A stretch of DNA of 31,585 bases from CAWJEL01 sp964647255 (GCA_964647255.1 CAZYGI010000047.1:1-31585), one strand, 5' to 3'. Shown: positions 1 to 7,288, numbered from the stretch's first letter. The notes: a model not told the origin generated them from the letters alone. Program-made: numbers and translations.

Positions 1-1
1 G

Positions 2-529
2 GTCAACAGCGCCAACCTGATCACCAAGGTCTACTTCCCGCGGCTGATCATCCCCCTTTCCGGCGTGATCTCGACGCTGGTGGACTTTGCCATCGGGTTC
101 GCCGTGCTGGTCGTGCTGATGATTGCCTACCGGACGCCGCTGACGTGGAACGTCCTGTGGCTGCCCGCGTTCCTGCTGCTGGCGATCGCCACTGCGCTCG
201 GCTTCGGGCTGTGGCTGGCCGCGCTGAACGTCAAATACCGGGACGTGAACTATCTGATCCCGTTCCTCTTGCAGATCTGGATGTATATCACGCCGGTGGT
301 GTACGGCACCACGCTGATCCCGGAGCGCTTCCGCTGGCTGATGGCGCTGAACCCGATGACCGGCGTCGTCGAGGGGTTCCGCTGGGCGCTGCTGGGGATA
401 GGGGCCAGTGGCCAGGGATCAGGGGGCAGTGCGCTGACGATGGTTTCGGTCGCGATCACGCTGGTGGTGCTGGTGACGGGCATCATCTTCTTCCGCAATA
501 CGGAGCGGACGTTCGCGGATGTAATTTGA
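2..529 (+). CDS. ABC-2 type polysaccharide export permease, C-terminal part (5' end outside window)
   Basis: This is the membrane subunit of an ABC exporter for O-antigen or other cell-surface polysaccharide (Wzm/TagG type), which would pass lipid-linked glycan across the cytoplasmic membrane. The frame is open from the first bases of the window, so the N-terminus is cut off; the GTG at 65 is an internal valine. Visible family features are the segment reading NLITKVYFPRLIIPLSGVI at the start, several hydrophobic helices, a loop around KYRDVNY, and the typical end ERTFADVI. Near codons 132-143 a Gly/Ser-rich stretch (around GASGQGSGG) is encoded by degenerate heptamer repeats, an in-frame expansion before the last helix. 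The partner ATPase should follow directly, but only fragments of it are found downstream, so the transporter may lack its motor here. The family call is firm; the substrate is not known. Confidence 0.9.
   Translation, partial: VNSANLITKVYFPRLIIPLSGVISTLVDFAIGFAVLVVLMIAYRTPLTWNVLWLPAFLLLAIATALGFGLWLAALNVKYRDVNYLIPFLLQIWMYITPVVYGTTLIPERFRWLMALNPMTGVVEGFRWALLGIGASGQGSGGSALTMVSVAITLVVLVTGIIFFRNTERTFADVI
394..432 (+). repeat. Heptamer repeats inside the permease coding sequence
   Basis: About five 7-bp units of the form nnnCAGn (for example GGGCCAG, TGGCCAG, GGATCAG, GGGGCAG) lie within the permease gene. They resemble the left arms of the two heptamer arrays further downstream (units such as TCAGTGG). 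Because the gene reads through them, they add a Gly/Ser-rich segment to the protein. Confidence 0.55.
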
Positions 530-538
530 GAGCAGGTG

Positions 539-629
539 TCAAGCGGCAGGGGTCAGGAGTCAAGCATCAGAGGCCACTGACCACTGTTCACTGTTCACTG
601 TTCACTGACCACTGTTCACTGACCACTGA
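539..629. repeat. Inverted pair of degenerate heptamer arrays
   Basis: From 539 to 573 there are five 7-bp units (TCAAGCG, GCAGGGG, TCAGGAG, TCAAGCA, TCAGAGG). From 574 to 629 there are eight units of complementary type (CCACTGA, CCACTGT, TCACTGT and variants). The two halves can pair in a long imperfect hairpin. The array ends exactly where similarity to the ABC ATPase resumes. Confidence 0.75.
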
Positions 630-688
630 AGATCCTCTCCCGCATCACCGAGCCGACCAGCGGCCGGGTGATGGTGGCCGGGGTTCAA
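629..688 (+). pseudogene. Fragment of Wzt-type ABC transporter ATPase (post-Walker A segment)
   Basis: Translation gives KILSRITEPTSGRVMVAG followed by an unrelated tail and a stop at 686-688. This string is the segment that directly follows the Walker A motif in polysaccharide-export ATPases. The upstream part, including Walker A, is missing and is replaced by the heptamer repeat. It sits just behind the permease gene, where the ATPase gene is expected, so it is probably a relic of that partner gene, or the product of a repeat-driven deletion or misassembly. Confidence 0.7.
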
Positions 689-693
689 GACAC

Positions 694-722
694 TTGCCTT
701 AGGTGAGCTGATGACGTATGAT
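694..722 (+). promoter_or_regulatory. Sigma70-type promoter for the toxin-antitoxin pair
   Basis: A -35 box TTGCCT (694-699) and a -10 box TATGAT (717-722) are separated by 17 bp. They lie about 30 bp upstream of the antitoxin start, next to the ATPase fragment, so the module carries its own promoter. Confidence 0.5.
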
Positions 723-754
723 AGAAACAAGAGCTTTGAAAAGGAGAGTTGAAA

Positions 755-988
755 ATGCTACCCGCTGCTCATTCGTCGGTCTTCCAAAAGACCATCGAGC
801 AGGTTGAACAACTGCCGGCCGATGACCAGATGTTGCTGGTTGAGATTATTCGTCAACGCATGCTCCAACATCGTCGCCGCGACCTGTTCCGGCAGGTCTC
901 CGAAGCGCGTGAGGCTTATCGGACCGGCGATGTTCACTCCGGCTCGGTAGATGATCTCCTGCGGGAACTGGATGAGAGTGAAGTGTGA
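755..988 (+). CDS. Type II antitoxin-like small protein
   Basis: This is a 77-residue protein and the likely antitoxin of the RelE/YafQ-type toxin encoded by the next gene. It would bind and neutralise the toxin and probably repress its own promoter. The chosen ATG has AAGGAGAG six bases upstream; an in-frame TTG at 749 is less likely. The sequence is helical and charged, with an N-terminal part around EQVEQLPADDQ, as in small antitoxins of addiction modules, and an acidic C-terminal end (LLRELDESEV) that could contact the toxin. The stop overlaps the toxin start in GTGA (985-988), the usual sign of translational coupling. No DNA-binding fold can be assigned with certainty by eye. The role rests mainly on size, layout and the toxin call. 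Confidence 0.75.
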   Translation: MLPAAHSSVFQKTIEQVEQLPADDQMLLVEIIRQRMLQHRRRDLFRQVSEAREAYRTGDVHSGSVDDLLRELDESEV

Positions 989-1269
989 GAAGGCTGATCT
1001 GGAGCCCGCACTTCACACGCTCACTTCGGCGTAAACTGCGGCAGAATCCTCTCTTGCGCCAACCTGTCGAAGCGACCTTACTTCAGTTGACAGCAGATCC
1101 GTTTCATCCTTCATTACATAGCCATAAGCTCAAGGGGGATCTGTCTGGCGCTTGGGCCTGCACTGTTGACTTCGAGAATCGCGTCCTCTTTGAGTTCGTC
1201 ACAGATCCAGCCTCGACGGAAGATGCCATCCACCTGTTGGCCCTGGGGACTCACGACGAAGTCTACTAA
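985..1269 (+). CDS. RelE/YafQ-family mRNA interferase toxin
   Basis: This 94-residue basic protein belongs to the RelE/ParE superfamily, whose members cleave mRNA on the ribosome. The N-terminal half is Arg/Lys-rich (HFTRSLRRKLRQ). The C-terminal half carries the family pattern: HKLKGDLSGAWAC, then an FENRVLFEF strand, then LLALGTHDEVY, with the conserved His near the C-terminus. It starts with GTG inside the antitoxin stop, so the two are one operon. The pair lies between two ATPase fragments in a repeat-rich junction, consistent with acquisition as a mobile or stabilising module. No features of a broken gene are seen. Confidence 0.85.
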   Translation: MRRLIWSPHFTRSLRRKLRQNPLLRQPVEATLLQLTADPFHPSLHSHKLKGDLSGAWACTVDFENRVLFEFVTDPASTEDAIHLLALGTHDEVY

Positions 1270-1279
1270 CCAACTGCCA

Positions 1280-1594
1280 ATGACTAACATCGCCATTCGC
1301 GTCGAGAACCTCTCCAAGCTCTACACCATCGGCCGCGCCCAGCAGCGCCATGACACCCTGCGCGACGCGCTGGTATCAGGGGTCAGGCATCAGTGGTCAA
1401 GCGTCAGGCGCAGGGCTGCACGGGGGGCTGACTCCTGTCCACTGACCCCTGACACCTGTCGGCTGACCACTGACACCTGTCCGCTCAAGATCCTCTCCCG
1501 CATCACCGAGCCGACGAGCGCCTGTGCCCAAAAACGACACAACTTTCGGCAGGCCGTGATGCGAAAGGTGAAAAAGACTTGTCCCACAGACTAA
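1280..1594 (+). pseudogene. Internally deleted Wzt-type ABC ATPase gene
   Basis: The reading frame starts with MTNIAIRVENLSKLYTIG and continues through QQRHDTLRDAL, the typical N-terminus of polysaccharide-export ATPases. It then runs through about 37 codons of heptamer repeat and resumes with KILSRITEPTS before turning into unrelated sequence. The segment with the Walker A loop is absent, as are the signature motif, Walker B and the C-terminal carbohydrate-binding part, so no ATPase can be made. The junction between repeat and KILSR is the same as in the fragment at 629. The frame stays open by chance or by the repeat's 7-bp (21-bp) periodicity. Its end overlaps the start of the next gene. 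Confidence 0.75.
1374..1486. repeat. Second inverted heptamer array, inside the ATPase remnant
   Basis: Left-arm units (TATCAGG, GGTCAGG, CATCAGT, GGTCAAG, CGTCAGG, CGCAGGG) run to about 1415. After a G-rich centre, right-arm units of CTGTCCA/CTGACCC/CTGACAC type run to 1486. Arms are mutually complementary in consensus (TCAGTGG against CCACTGA). It is the same family as the array at 539-629, but the units have diverged. Confidence 0.7.
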
Positions 1595-3009
1595 AGATGG
1601 CTCTCTGCATGTGGGCTATCGCCCTCTCAAGCGTATCGCTCGTTGGCTCGGCCATGGCGCAGACGCCTCGTGGCGGTTGGTCGCCCCCGGTCCCTGTTGC
1701 GCGCACGGAGGGACAGCTATCTCTCAGCACGCTGGTGAGCGATGACCGTGGGCGCCTGCATCTGTTCTACACCGATCGGCCGGGTGAAAACCTTCCAGGC
1801 GCCATCAACTATATGAGGTGGGATGATTCAGGTTGGTCTCAGCCTCTCGATGTCATCATTGATCCCGAGACGGATGGACCAAATGGCCCGCGAGCTGCCA
1901 TAGACAACCAAAAGAACGTATACGTTATTTGGGGCGGAGCGAATCGCTCTCTCAGGTATGCGTCTGCGCCGCTCGCCGAAGCAGGCTCGGCGAGCGCATG
2001 GAGCACGCCAAAGACCCTGGCTCAATCATTGCCCGCATCGCATGATATCATCGCCACCTCAGATGGTGCGCTTCATATTGCGTATTCTAGCTCTTCTGAA
2101 CAGAACACGGCTTCCATGATCACCTCTACCGACCTTGGCCAAACCTGGAGTGCGCCCGCGATCATCGCAGAGATGGCGAGTGGGGTCAATGCCAGCGATG
2201 TGCGGCTGGCTATGGATGGCGCGGGGCGTTTTCACGCGGTCTGGACCGAGTATCAACTGCCGGATGGTTGGCCGCCGACGGGCGTGTACTACAGTCGATC
2301 CACTGATGGCGGCGTTACATGGAGTGCAGCACGTCAGGTAGCGCCGGAATGGCACGCCCAGATCGGTGTGACGACGGTGGGCAACGATGCCGTACACCTG
2401 GCCTGGCGGAGCACCGCTGGCGGAGACGGCACGTTCCACCAGGTGTCGCTGGATGGCGGAGACACCTGGGCGGCCCCGGACCGCAACGACGATTCGGGAG
2501 GGCTCTCGGGGTTACCATCGTTTGCCGTGGACACCGCGGGTACGCTGCACTACCTGATCGGGCGCGTGTTCTATGCCAACTGGGCTAAGGGCAGCGTGAG
2601 CCCCTACCAGGACGTGGCGACGGAGCCGGTGCGCGCACAAGCCACAAAGAGCAACGGCGAACAGGGTATACTCGCGATGACTTCCGGCAACAGGCTGCAT
2701 GTGATCTTCGAGCTGGACTTCACCAGCGTGTGGTACACGTCCAAATTGCTTGATGTTCCGCCCGCGCCTACACCGGCGAGCCAGCCCGTCCTCCCTCCGA
2801 CTGCGAGCGCAGAGCCTGCCGCTTCAACAGCTCAGCCGGCCGCAACAATCGTCCCGGAGCCTCCACTGCCCACGACTGAACTGCTGATCGCCAACCGCCA
2901 ACAAAGCTCTGATTCGACGGCTCTGCCGTTCGTTGCAGGGGTCCTTCCCGCGCTCATCCTGGTGGTCATCGTGGTCGGCGTCAGGCTCGGGCGGAGAAAT
3001 CGCCAGTGA
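1579..3009 (+). CDS. Secreted sialidase-like BNR/Asp-box protein with C-terminal anchor
   Basis: This 476-residue protein probably forms a six-bladed beta-propeller of the sialidase/neuraminidase fold. Three Asp boxes (S-x-D-x-G-x-T-W) are visible at about residues 183, 241 and 290 (STDLGQTW, STDGGVTW, SLDGGDTW). A signal peptide spans about residues 1-28 (ending SAMA-QT). After the propeller comes a Pro/Thr/Ala-rich stalk (about 393-435) and a membrane helix with an RRNR tail, so the domain is displayed outside. The TTG at 1579 fits an AAAGGTG site 9 bases upstream and gives a basic n-region; ATG at 1597 is an alternative. I cannot identify the catalytic Arg triad and Tyr by eye, so glycosidase activity is unproven; it could be a non-enzymatic propeller. 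Base composition looks less GC-rich than its neighbours, which hints at transfer. Confidence 0.75.
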   Translation: MSHRLKMALCMWAIALSSVSLVGSAMAQTPRGGWSPPVPVARTEGQLSLSTLVSDDRGRLHLFYTDRPGENLPGAINYMRWDDSGWSQPLDVIIDPETDGPNGPRAAIDNQKNVYVIWGGANRSLRYASAPLAEAGSASAWSTPKTLAQSLPASHDIIATSDGALHIAYSSSSEQNTASMITSTDLGQTWSAPAIIAEMASGVNASDVRLAMDGAGRFHAVWTEYQLPDGWPPTGVYYSRSTDGGVTWSAARQVAPEWHAQIGVTTVGNDAVHLAWRSTAGGDGTFHQVSLDGGDTWAAPDRNDDSGGLSGLPSFAVDTAGTLHYLIGRVFYANWAKGSVSPYQDVATEPVRAQATKSNGEQGILAMTSGNRLHVIFELDFTSVWYTSKLLDVPPAPTPASQPVLPPTASAEPAASTAQPAATIVPEPPLPTTELLIANRQQSSDSTALPFVAGVLPALILVVIVVGVRLGRRNRQ

Positions 3010-3022
3010 TTGGTTGAACATC

Positions 3023-3130
3023 ATGACCGATATCGCCATCCGCGTCGACTCCCTGAGCAAGCTCTACCACATCGGCCAAGTGCAACAGCGGCATGATACG
3101 TTGCGCGACGCGACCCTGCGCGCCAAAATT
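3023..3130 (+). pseudogene. N-terminal fragment of Wzt-type ABC ATPase (third remnant)
   Basis: The translation MTDIAIRVDSLSKLYHIG followed by QVQQRHDTLRDA closely matches the N-terminus of the remnant at 1280, with a few substitutions. Similarity then stops. The frame continues in unrelated sequence to a stop at 3241. There is no Walker A or later motif. It is the third piece of the same gene type within 2.5 kb. Confidence 0.7.
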
Positions 3131-3162
3131 CTGACCGTGACCCCGGTCGCCGATCAACACGC

Positions 3163-3192
3163 TTGCCCTTCTGCCGCATCCGGGGCTATAAT
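3163..3192 (+). promoter_or_regulatory. Candidate sigma70-type promoter for the autokinase operon
   Basis: TTGCCC (3163-3168) and a perfect TATAAT (3187-3192) are separated by 18 bp, about 100 bp upstream of the autokinase gene. It is the only clear promoter-like site before the operon. Confidence 0.45.
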
Positions 3193-3229
3193 GCGTCTGC
3201 ACGCGGCGTCAACACCGCACAGTCTTCTT

Positions 3230-3267
3230 ATGTCATTCTGAGCGACCAGCGGGAGCGAAGAATCTCC
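3230..3267. repeat. Interspersed repeat of the GTCATTCTGAGCG...GAAGAATCTC type
   Basis: The stretch begins GTCATTCTGAGCG and ends GAGCGAAGAATCTCC. It looks like a short interspersed repeat seen between genes in many bacterial genomes; I recognise it from memory only. It sits in the untranslated leader of the autokinase operon. No second copy is visible in this window. Confidence 0.4.
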
Positions 3268-3292
3268 GCCGCAAGCAAAAGGGAGCCTTCCC

Positions 3293-4936
3293 TTGGAACT
3301 GAAGGGCTACATCCTGCCGTTGCGCAAGTGGTGGTGGCTGATCGTGGCAGCGACGCTGGTCGCGACGGTCTCCAGCTACCTGGCGACGCGCCAGCAATCC
3401 CCCATCTATCAGACGCGCACCACGATCATCATCGGAAACACGATCAATAACCCGAACCCCAACAGCTATGATTACTACCAGTCGGTTCAGTTAGCCACCA
3501 CCTACGCTGATCTGGTCAAGCGTGACAACATCCGCCTGGCGACGATGACCGCCCTCGGCCTGACCTTCCTGCCCGAATACAACGCGCGCAGCGTGCCCAA
3601 CACCCAACTGGTCGAGATTACGGTCACGGACACCGACCCGGCGCGCGCGCAGGCGGTGGCCAGGGAGCTGGCGAATCAACTCATTGCGCTCAGCCCGTCG
3701 AGCGAAACCGGCGAGGTCCAGAAACGCCAGGCCTTCATCAGCAGCCAACTCAACGACCTGGAAAACAAGATTCGCGCCACACAGGGGGAGATCGCGGACA
3801 AGCAGGAGGAGCTGGCGGGGCTGTTCAGCGCCCGGCAGATCGCGGACGCCCAAACCCAAATTGCGGCGCTGCAGAACAAGCTGGGCACGCTTCAGGCCAA
3901 CTACGCGGCGCTGTTGAGCAACACCCAACAGGGCGCGCGCAACGCTCTGACCATCCTCGAAAAGGCTGCGCTGCCCGCGGTTCCCATCGGGCCAAACAAG
4001 CTCGCGACGATCCTCCTGGCCGCAACGATCGGTCTCGCCCTGGCTGCGGCCGCCGCCTATCTGTTGGAATACCTCGACGACACGATGAAGAACCCGGAGG
4101 ACGTCCAGAAGGCGCTCGGGCTGACCACCCTCGGCGCGGTGCCGGTGATCAAGACCGCTGCCGACGGCGAGTTGATTATGGTGGCCCAGGGCCAGTCGCC
4201 GACCGGCGAGGCCTATCGCGTGCTGCGCACCAACCTCCAGTTCACGGCGGTGGAACATTCGCTCTCCACCCTGATGGTCACAAGCCCCGGCCCGGGCGAA
4301 GGGAAATCCATGACCTCGGCCAACCTCGCCGCGGCCCTGGCCCAATCCGGGCGCCGGGTGATCCTGATGGACGCCGACCTGCACCGGCCCCGCCTGCACC
4401 GCGTGTTTGGCCTGCCCAACAATGCGGGCCTTACCACCGCGCTGCTTGCCGGCGACAATGCTGCGCTCGATGAGCTGCTGCAGGACAGCCCGGTGCCGCT
4501 GCTGCGCGTGCTGCCGTCGGGTCCGCTGCCGCCCAACCCCGCCGAGCTGCTCGGCTCGGCCCGCATGCGCCAACTGCTGGCCGAGCTGCTGGCGCATGCG
4601 GACACCGTGGTGCTGGATTGCCCGCCGATCACGGCGCTGTCGGATGCCGCGATCCTCTCCACGCAGGTGGACGGCGTGCTGTTCGTGCTGGATGCGGGAA
4701 AAACGCGACGGGAGATTGCGCGGCGCGCGCTGGAGGCGCTGCACCGCGTCCAGGCCCGCGTGGTCGGCGCCGTCCTCAACCGGATGCCCGTCAGCGGCAA
4801 CGGCTATTACTACTACTACCAGTACGAGCACACGCGTTACTACACCCCCGGCGGCGAGGATCCTCCCGCGTCGCATGGAGGCAACGGCCGCGGCGCGCAT
4901 AGCGTCCGCGGACAGGCAGGGCGCAAACGTGCTTGA
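3293..4936 (+). CDS. Polysaccharide co-polymerase fused to a BY-type tyrosine autokinase
   Basis: This 547-residue inner-membrane protein controls chain length and assembly of exported polysaccharide through cycles of tyrosine autophosphorylation. An N-terminal Wzz domain begins with membrane helix 1 (about 12-31), followed by an extracytoplasmic part with coiled coil (about 140-210) and helix 2 (about 237-258). The cytoplasmic kinase domain has Walker A GPGEGKS (333-339), Walker A' LMDADLHRP (D360, D362) and Walker B VLDCPP (D442). A C-terminal tyrosine cluster (505-517, YYYYYQYEHTRYY) is the expected phosphorylation site. The TTG start has AGGGAG seven bases upstream. It heads an operon; its stop lies in the ribosome binding site of the next gene. 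Fused co-polymerase and kinase is the arrangement common in Gram-negative and Chloroflexota loci. Confidence 0.93.
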   Translation: MELKGYILPLRKWWWLIVAATLVATVSSYLATRQQSPIYQTRTTIIIGNTINNPNPNSYDYYQSVQLATTYADLVKRDNIRLATMTALGLTFLPEYNARSVPNTQLVEITVTDTDPARAQAVARELANQLIALSPSSETGEVQKRQAFISSQLNDLENKIRATQGEIADKQEELAGLFSARQIADAQTQIAALQNKLGTLQANYAALLSNTQQGARNALTILEKAALPAVPIGPNKLATILLAATIGLALAAAAAYLLEYLDDTMKNPEDVQKALGLTTLGAVPVIKTAADGELIMVAQGQSPTGEAYRVLRTNLQFTAVEHSLSTLMVTSPGPGEGKSMTSANLAAALAQSGRRVILMDADLHRPRLHRVFGLPNNAGLTTALLAGDNAALDELLQDSPVPLLRVLPSGPLPPNPAELLGSARMRQLLAELLAHADTVVLDCPPITALSDAAILSTQVDGVLFVLDAGKTRREIARRALEALHRVQARVVGAVLNRMPVSGNGYYYYYQYEHTRYYTPGGEDPPASHGGNGRGAHSVRGQAGRKRA

Positions 4937-4951
4937 GGAGGACCGCGAACC

Positions 4952-6100
4952 TTGAAAGCCCACGGCGACCAGGACCTGGCGCCCGCCTTCGCGCCGTTTT
5001 CCCTGCGGCCCGGCGCTGAGCTGCCCCCCGCCTGGCTGCGCTGGCTCGGGGCGGCGCTGCCAGGGGCTGCCTCCGCCCCGCCGCCGCCCGGCGATCCGGC
5101 GCCGATCCTGCCCGCGCTGGCGGCGCACGGCATCGCGCCCCTGGTCTACCTCGCGGTGAACCGCGCGGGCGGGTGGCGCGGCTGGCCCGCGGCCGCGCAG
5201 GCGGCCCTCACGGAGGCCTACCGGCAAAACGCGCTGCGCAGCTTCCTGATGGCCGCGGAGCTCGAGCGCGTGGCCGGCGCCCTGGCAGCGGGGGCGGTCC
5301 CCGTGGCGCTGCTGAAAGGGGCGGCGCTGGGGCGGACGATCTACGAAAGCCCGGCCGCCCGCGTGGTCAACGACCTGGACCTGCTGATCCCCGCGGCGCA
5401 GGTCGAAGCCGCGCGGCGGACGCTGACCGGGCTGGGCTACCGGGCGCCCGGCCTGCCGGGCAGCGGGCGGTTCGGCCGCTGGCAGCGGCGCTATCGCGCC
5501 GAGCTTCCCATGATCTGTGCGCAGCCGGACGAACGCCGGGGGCTGCTGGTCGAGCTGCATTGGTCCCTCGTCGAGCTGCCCTATTACATCGAGCGCATTC
5601 CCATGGCCGACATCTGGGCGACGGTCAGCTCGCCCGGTCTGCTGGCCGGCGCGGGGCCGGCCGGCCTCCCCGTCCCCGACCCGGCGACCTTGCTCCTGCA
5701 CAGTTGCGCTCACCTCGCGCTGCACCACAGCCGTTCCCTGCGCCTGATCTGGCTGGTGGATGTGGATCGCCTGGCGCAGGCGCGGGCGCTTGACTGGGAC
5801 GCCCTGACCGGACGGGCGGCACGGTGGGGCCTGGGGCTGGCGGTGTATGCCGCGCTCAAGACAACCGCCGCTTGGCTGGACACCCCCCTGCCGCAAGCGG
5901 CCCTGGCGCGCCGGGCGCAGCAGGCCGAGGATCCGATCGGCCGGGCGATGTGGGGCGTCGGAGACGAGACGCCGGGCGGCGCGCGCCGCCGGGCGCAGAT
6001 CACCTGGGCGGCCTTCACCGGCCGCCAGCGCCTGCGCTATGCCGCCTGGCTCGGCCTGCGGGCGCTGACCCGGCCGTTTGAGGCCGCAAGGCGGGCCTGA
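4952..6100 (+). CDS. NTP_transf_5-type nucleotidyltransferase family protein
   Basis: This 382-residue protein belongs to the family of uncharacterised nucleotidyltransferases found in exopolysaccharide and peptide-modification loci. Diagnostic parts are LLKGAALG (K122) and VVNDLDLLIP with the metal-binding pair D141/D143, followed by a helical C-terminal half. Family knowledge suggests transfer of a nucleotide or phosphate-linked group to a protein or peptide; the substrate is unknown. In lasso peptide clusters relatives accompany an HprK-like kinase and a tailored precursor. The TTG start is preceded by GAGGAGG, which overlaps the stop of the autokinase gene, so translation is coupled. The next gene, an HprK-like protein, starts one base after its stop. 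The GC content is very high, and a 939-codon antisense frame over this area is a by-product of that. Confidence 0.8.
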   Translation: MKAHGDQDLAPAFAPFSLRPGAELPPAWLRWLGAALPGAASAPPPPGDPAPILPALAAHGIAPLVYLAVNRAGGWRGWPAAAQAALTEAYRQNALRSFLMAAELERVAGALAAGAVPVALLKGAALGRTIYESPAARVVNDLDLLIPAAQVEAARRTLTGLGYRAPGLPGSGRFGRWQRRYRAELPMICAQPDERRGLLVELHWSLVELPYYIERIPMADIWATVSSPGLLAGAGPAGLPVPDPATLLLHSCAHLALHHSRSLRLIWLVDVDRLAQARALDWDALTGRAARWGLGLAVYAALKTTAAWLDTPLPQAALARRAQQAEDPIGRAMWGVGDETPGGARRRAQITWAAFTGRQRLRYAAWLGLRALTRPFEAARRA

Positions 6101-6101
6101 G

Positions 6102-6983
6102 ATGTCCCCCACCCTCGCTCTCGACATCGCCGGCATCCGGTTCGCCGTTGACCTGCCCGCGCAGGCGTGGCTGGCGCCGCTCGCCGACCGGTATGCCGCC
6201 TTCCTCGATCCGGCCGGCGGCGCGGGCCGGCCGTGGCGGGTGGCGCTGACGCACGATCCGGCCCTGCGCCTCACAGATGCGCCCTGGATCAGCCACGAGG
6301 GCCCGGTCACGGCCTTTCGCGTATCGGATCACGCCGGCCGCCTCGACCTGGACGCGCGACAGGCCGGGATCAGCGCCCCGGCGCCGGAGCGCGCCGGCTC
6401 GGCCCTGGATCGCCTGCTGACGTATCTCTGCATGCAGATGGCGCCGCGCGAGCACTCCGGCCTGCTGCTCCACGCGGCTGGGATCGTGCGTGATGGCCGC
6501 GGCTATGTCTTCACCGGCCCGTCGGGCGCGGGCAAGACCACCGTTTCCCGCCTGGCAGCCGGCCGGGCTGAGGTGCTGTCCGACGAAAACGTGATCTTAC
6601 GGGTGGGCGCCGCCGGGGCGGAGCTGTGCAGCACGCCGTTCTGGGGGCACAGCACCCCGCCGGAGCTGATCCATCGCGTCAACCGCCGCGCGCCGTTAGC
6701 CGCCATCTATCTGCTCGCCCACGCCCCGGTTTTCCGGCTCGCCCCCCTCACGGCTGGCCAGGCGATCATGGCGCTGCTCTCCACCGAAAAGATTGCCACG
6801 GAGCGCACCGAAAGCGCCGCGGCCTGGCTTGCCGTGGCCGAACGCCTGGCGGCTCAGGTTCCGATCTCTCGCCTCGACTTTCGCCCGACGAGCGAGCTGT
6901 GGGGCTTCCTGGACGCTTCCCCGCGGCCGGGTTCGTGGAGTCCCGGCCGGATACACTCCAATACGCTGCGCCCCGGTATTTAG
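6102..6983 (+). CDS. HPr kinase-like P-loop protein
   Basis: This 293-residue protein resembles the HprK-related proteins of PqqD-linked and exopolysaccharide loci rather than true HprK of sugar regulation. A P-loop GPSGAGKTT lies at residues 139-147 (K145), preceded by LLLHAAGIVRDGRGYVF, a hallmark of this group, and followed by LSDENVIL, which probably binds metal. An H-rich segment FWGHSTPP follows. No HPr gene is nearby. In lasso peptide loci homologues phosphorylate the precursor peptide C-terminus; here the target could be the 63-residue peptide encoded at 12563, which is inference. The ATG at 6102 follows the stop of the nucleotidyltransferase gene directly, with AAGG 10 bases upstream; an in-frame TTG at 6078 would overlap that gene. 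A promoter for the next unit starts right after its stop. Confidence 0.8.
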   Translation: MSPTLALDIAGIRFAVDLPAQAWLAPLADRYAAFLDPAGGAGRPWRVALTHDPALRLTDAPWISHEGPVTAFRVSDHAGRLDLDARQAGISAPAPERAGSALDRLLTYLCMQMAPREHSGLLLHAAGIVRDGRGYVFTGPSGAGKTTVSRLAAGRAEVLSDENVILRVGAAGAELCSTPFWGHSTPPELIHRVNRRAPLAAIYLLAHAPVFRLAPLTAGQAIMALLSTEKIATERTESAAAWLAVAERLAAQVPISRLDFRPTSELWGFLDASPRPGSWSPGRIHSNTLRPGI

Positions 6984-6993
6984 CTACTCGATG

Positions 6994-7022
6994 TTGACAT
7001 GCTCAACGGAGTGCGCGATACT
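6994..7022 (+). promoter_or_regulatory. Strong sigma70-type promoter with a long leader
   Basis: A perfect TTGACA (6994-6999), a 17-bp spacer and GATACT (7017-7022) lie just behind the HprK-like gene. Transcription from here would give a leader of roughly 440 nt before the surface protein gene. Confidence 0.5.
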
Positions 7023-7173
7023 GCCTTTGCAAACGGACAGGAAATAACCATTGCCACCACCGCTCGTCCTTGATTCTGGTTTCTCCCAACCATTCTGGCT
7101 ATTCAGATGAAGATGTCGTAATCTGTTCACGCCGGACGCCGTGGCGTGCAGGCAGACAAGGAGGTGTTCACTG

Positions 7174-7275
7174 ATGCAAGCTTGTGCCGGTGGCCACGCT
7201 CTCCCCCGACACACCGGACCGGCCAATCGTCTGCCGGATAACGCGAATCCATCTCCCTGGTACATCCGGGCGTAG
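7174..7275 (+). CDS. Small ORF of 33 codons with a strong ribosome binding site
   Basis: An ATG at 7174 is preceded at seven bases by AAGGAGGTG (7158-7166), a nearly complete anti-16S complement. The frame gives a 33-residue peptide starting MQACAGGHALPRHTG and ending SPWYIRA before TAG. I recognise no family. It lies in the long leader between the promoter at 6994 and the surface protein gene, so it might be a leader peptide that controls the downstream gene, a small protein, or the start of a decayed gene. The quality of the ribosome binding site is the main evidence; codon content is too short to judge. Confidence 0.35.
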   Translation: MQACAGGHALPRHTGPANRLPDNANPSPWYIRA

Positions 7276-7288
7276 GTGCGGCCAGGGT

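Noticed and set aside
539..629. Possible CRISPR array
   Set aside because: Units are 7 bp, directly adjacent and without spacers; no cas genes are nearby.
3491..6310. 939-codon open frame on the minus strand
   Set aside because: It lies antisense to three well-supported genes (autokinase, nucleotidyltransferase, HprK-like), is Arg/Gln/Gly-rich and has no domain signal. It is an effect of high GC in the third codon position.
6102..6983. True HPr kinase/phosphorylase of carbon regulation
   Set aside because: No HPr or phosphotransferase genes are near, and the protein follows a nucleotidyltransferase as in peptide/exopolysaccharide loci; it fits the HprK-related group better.
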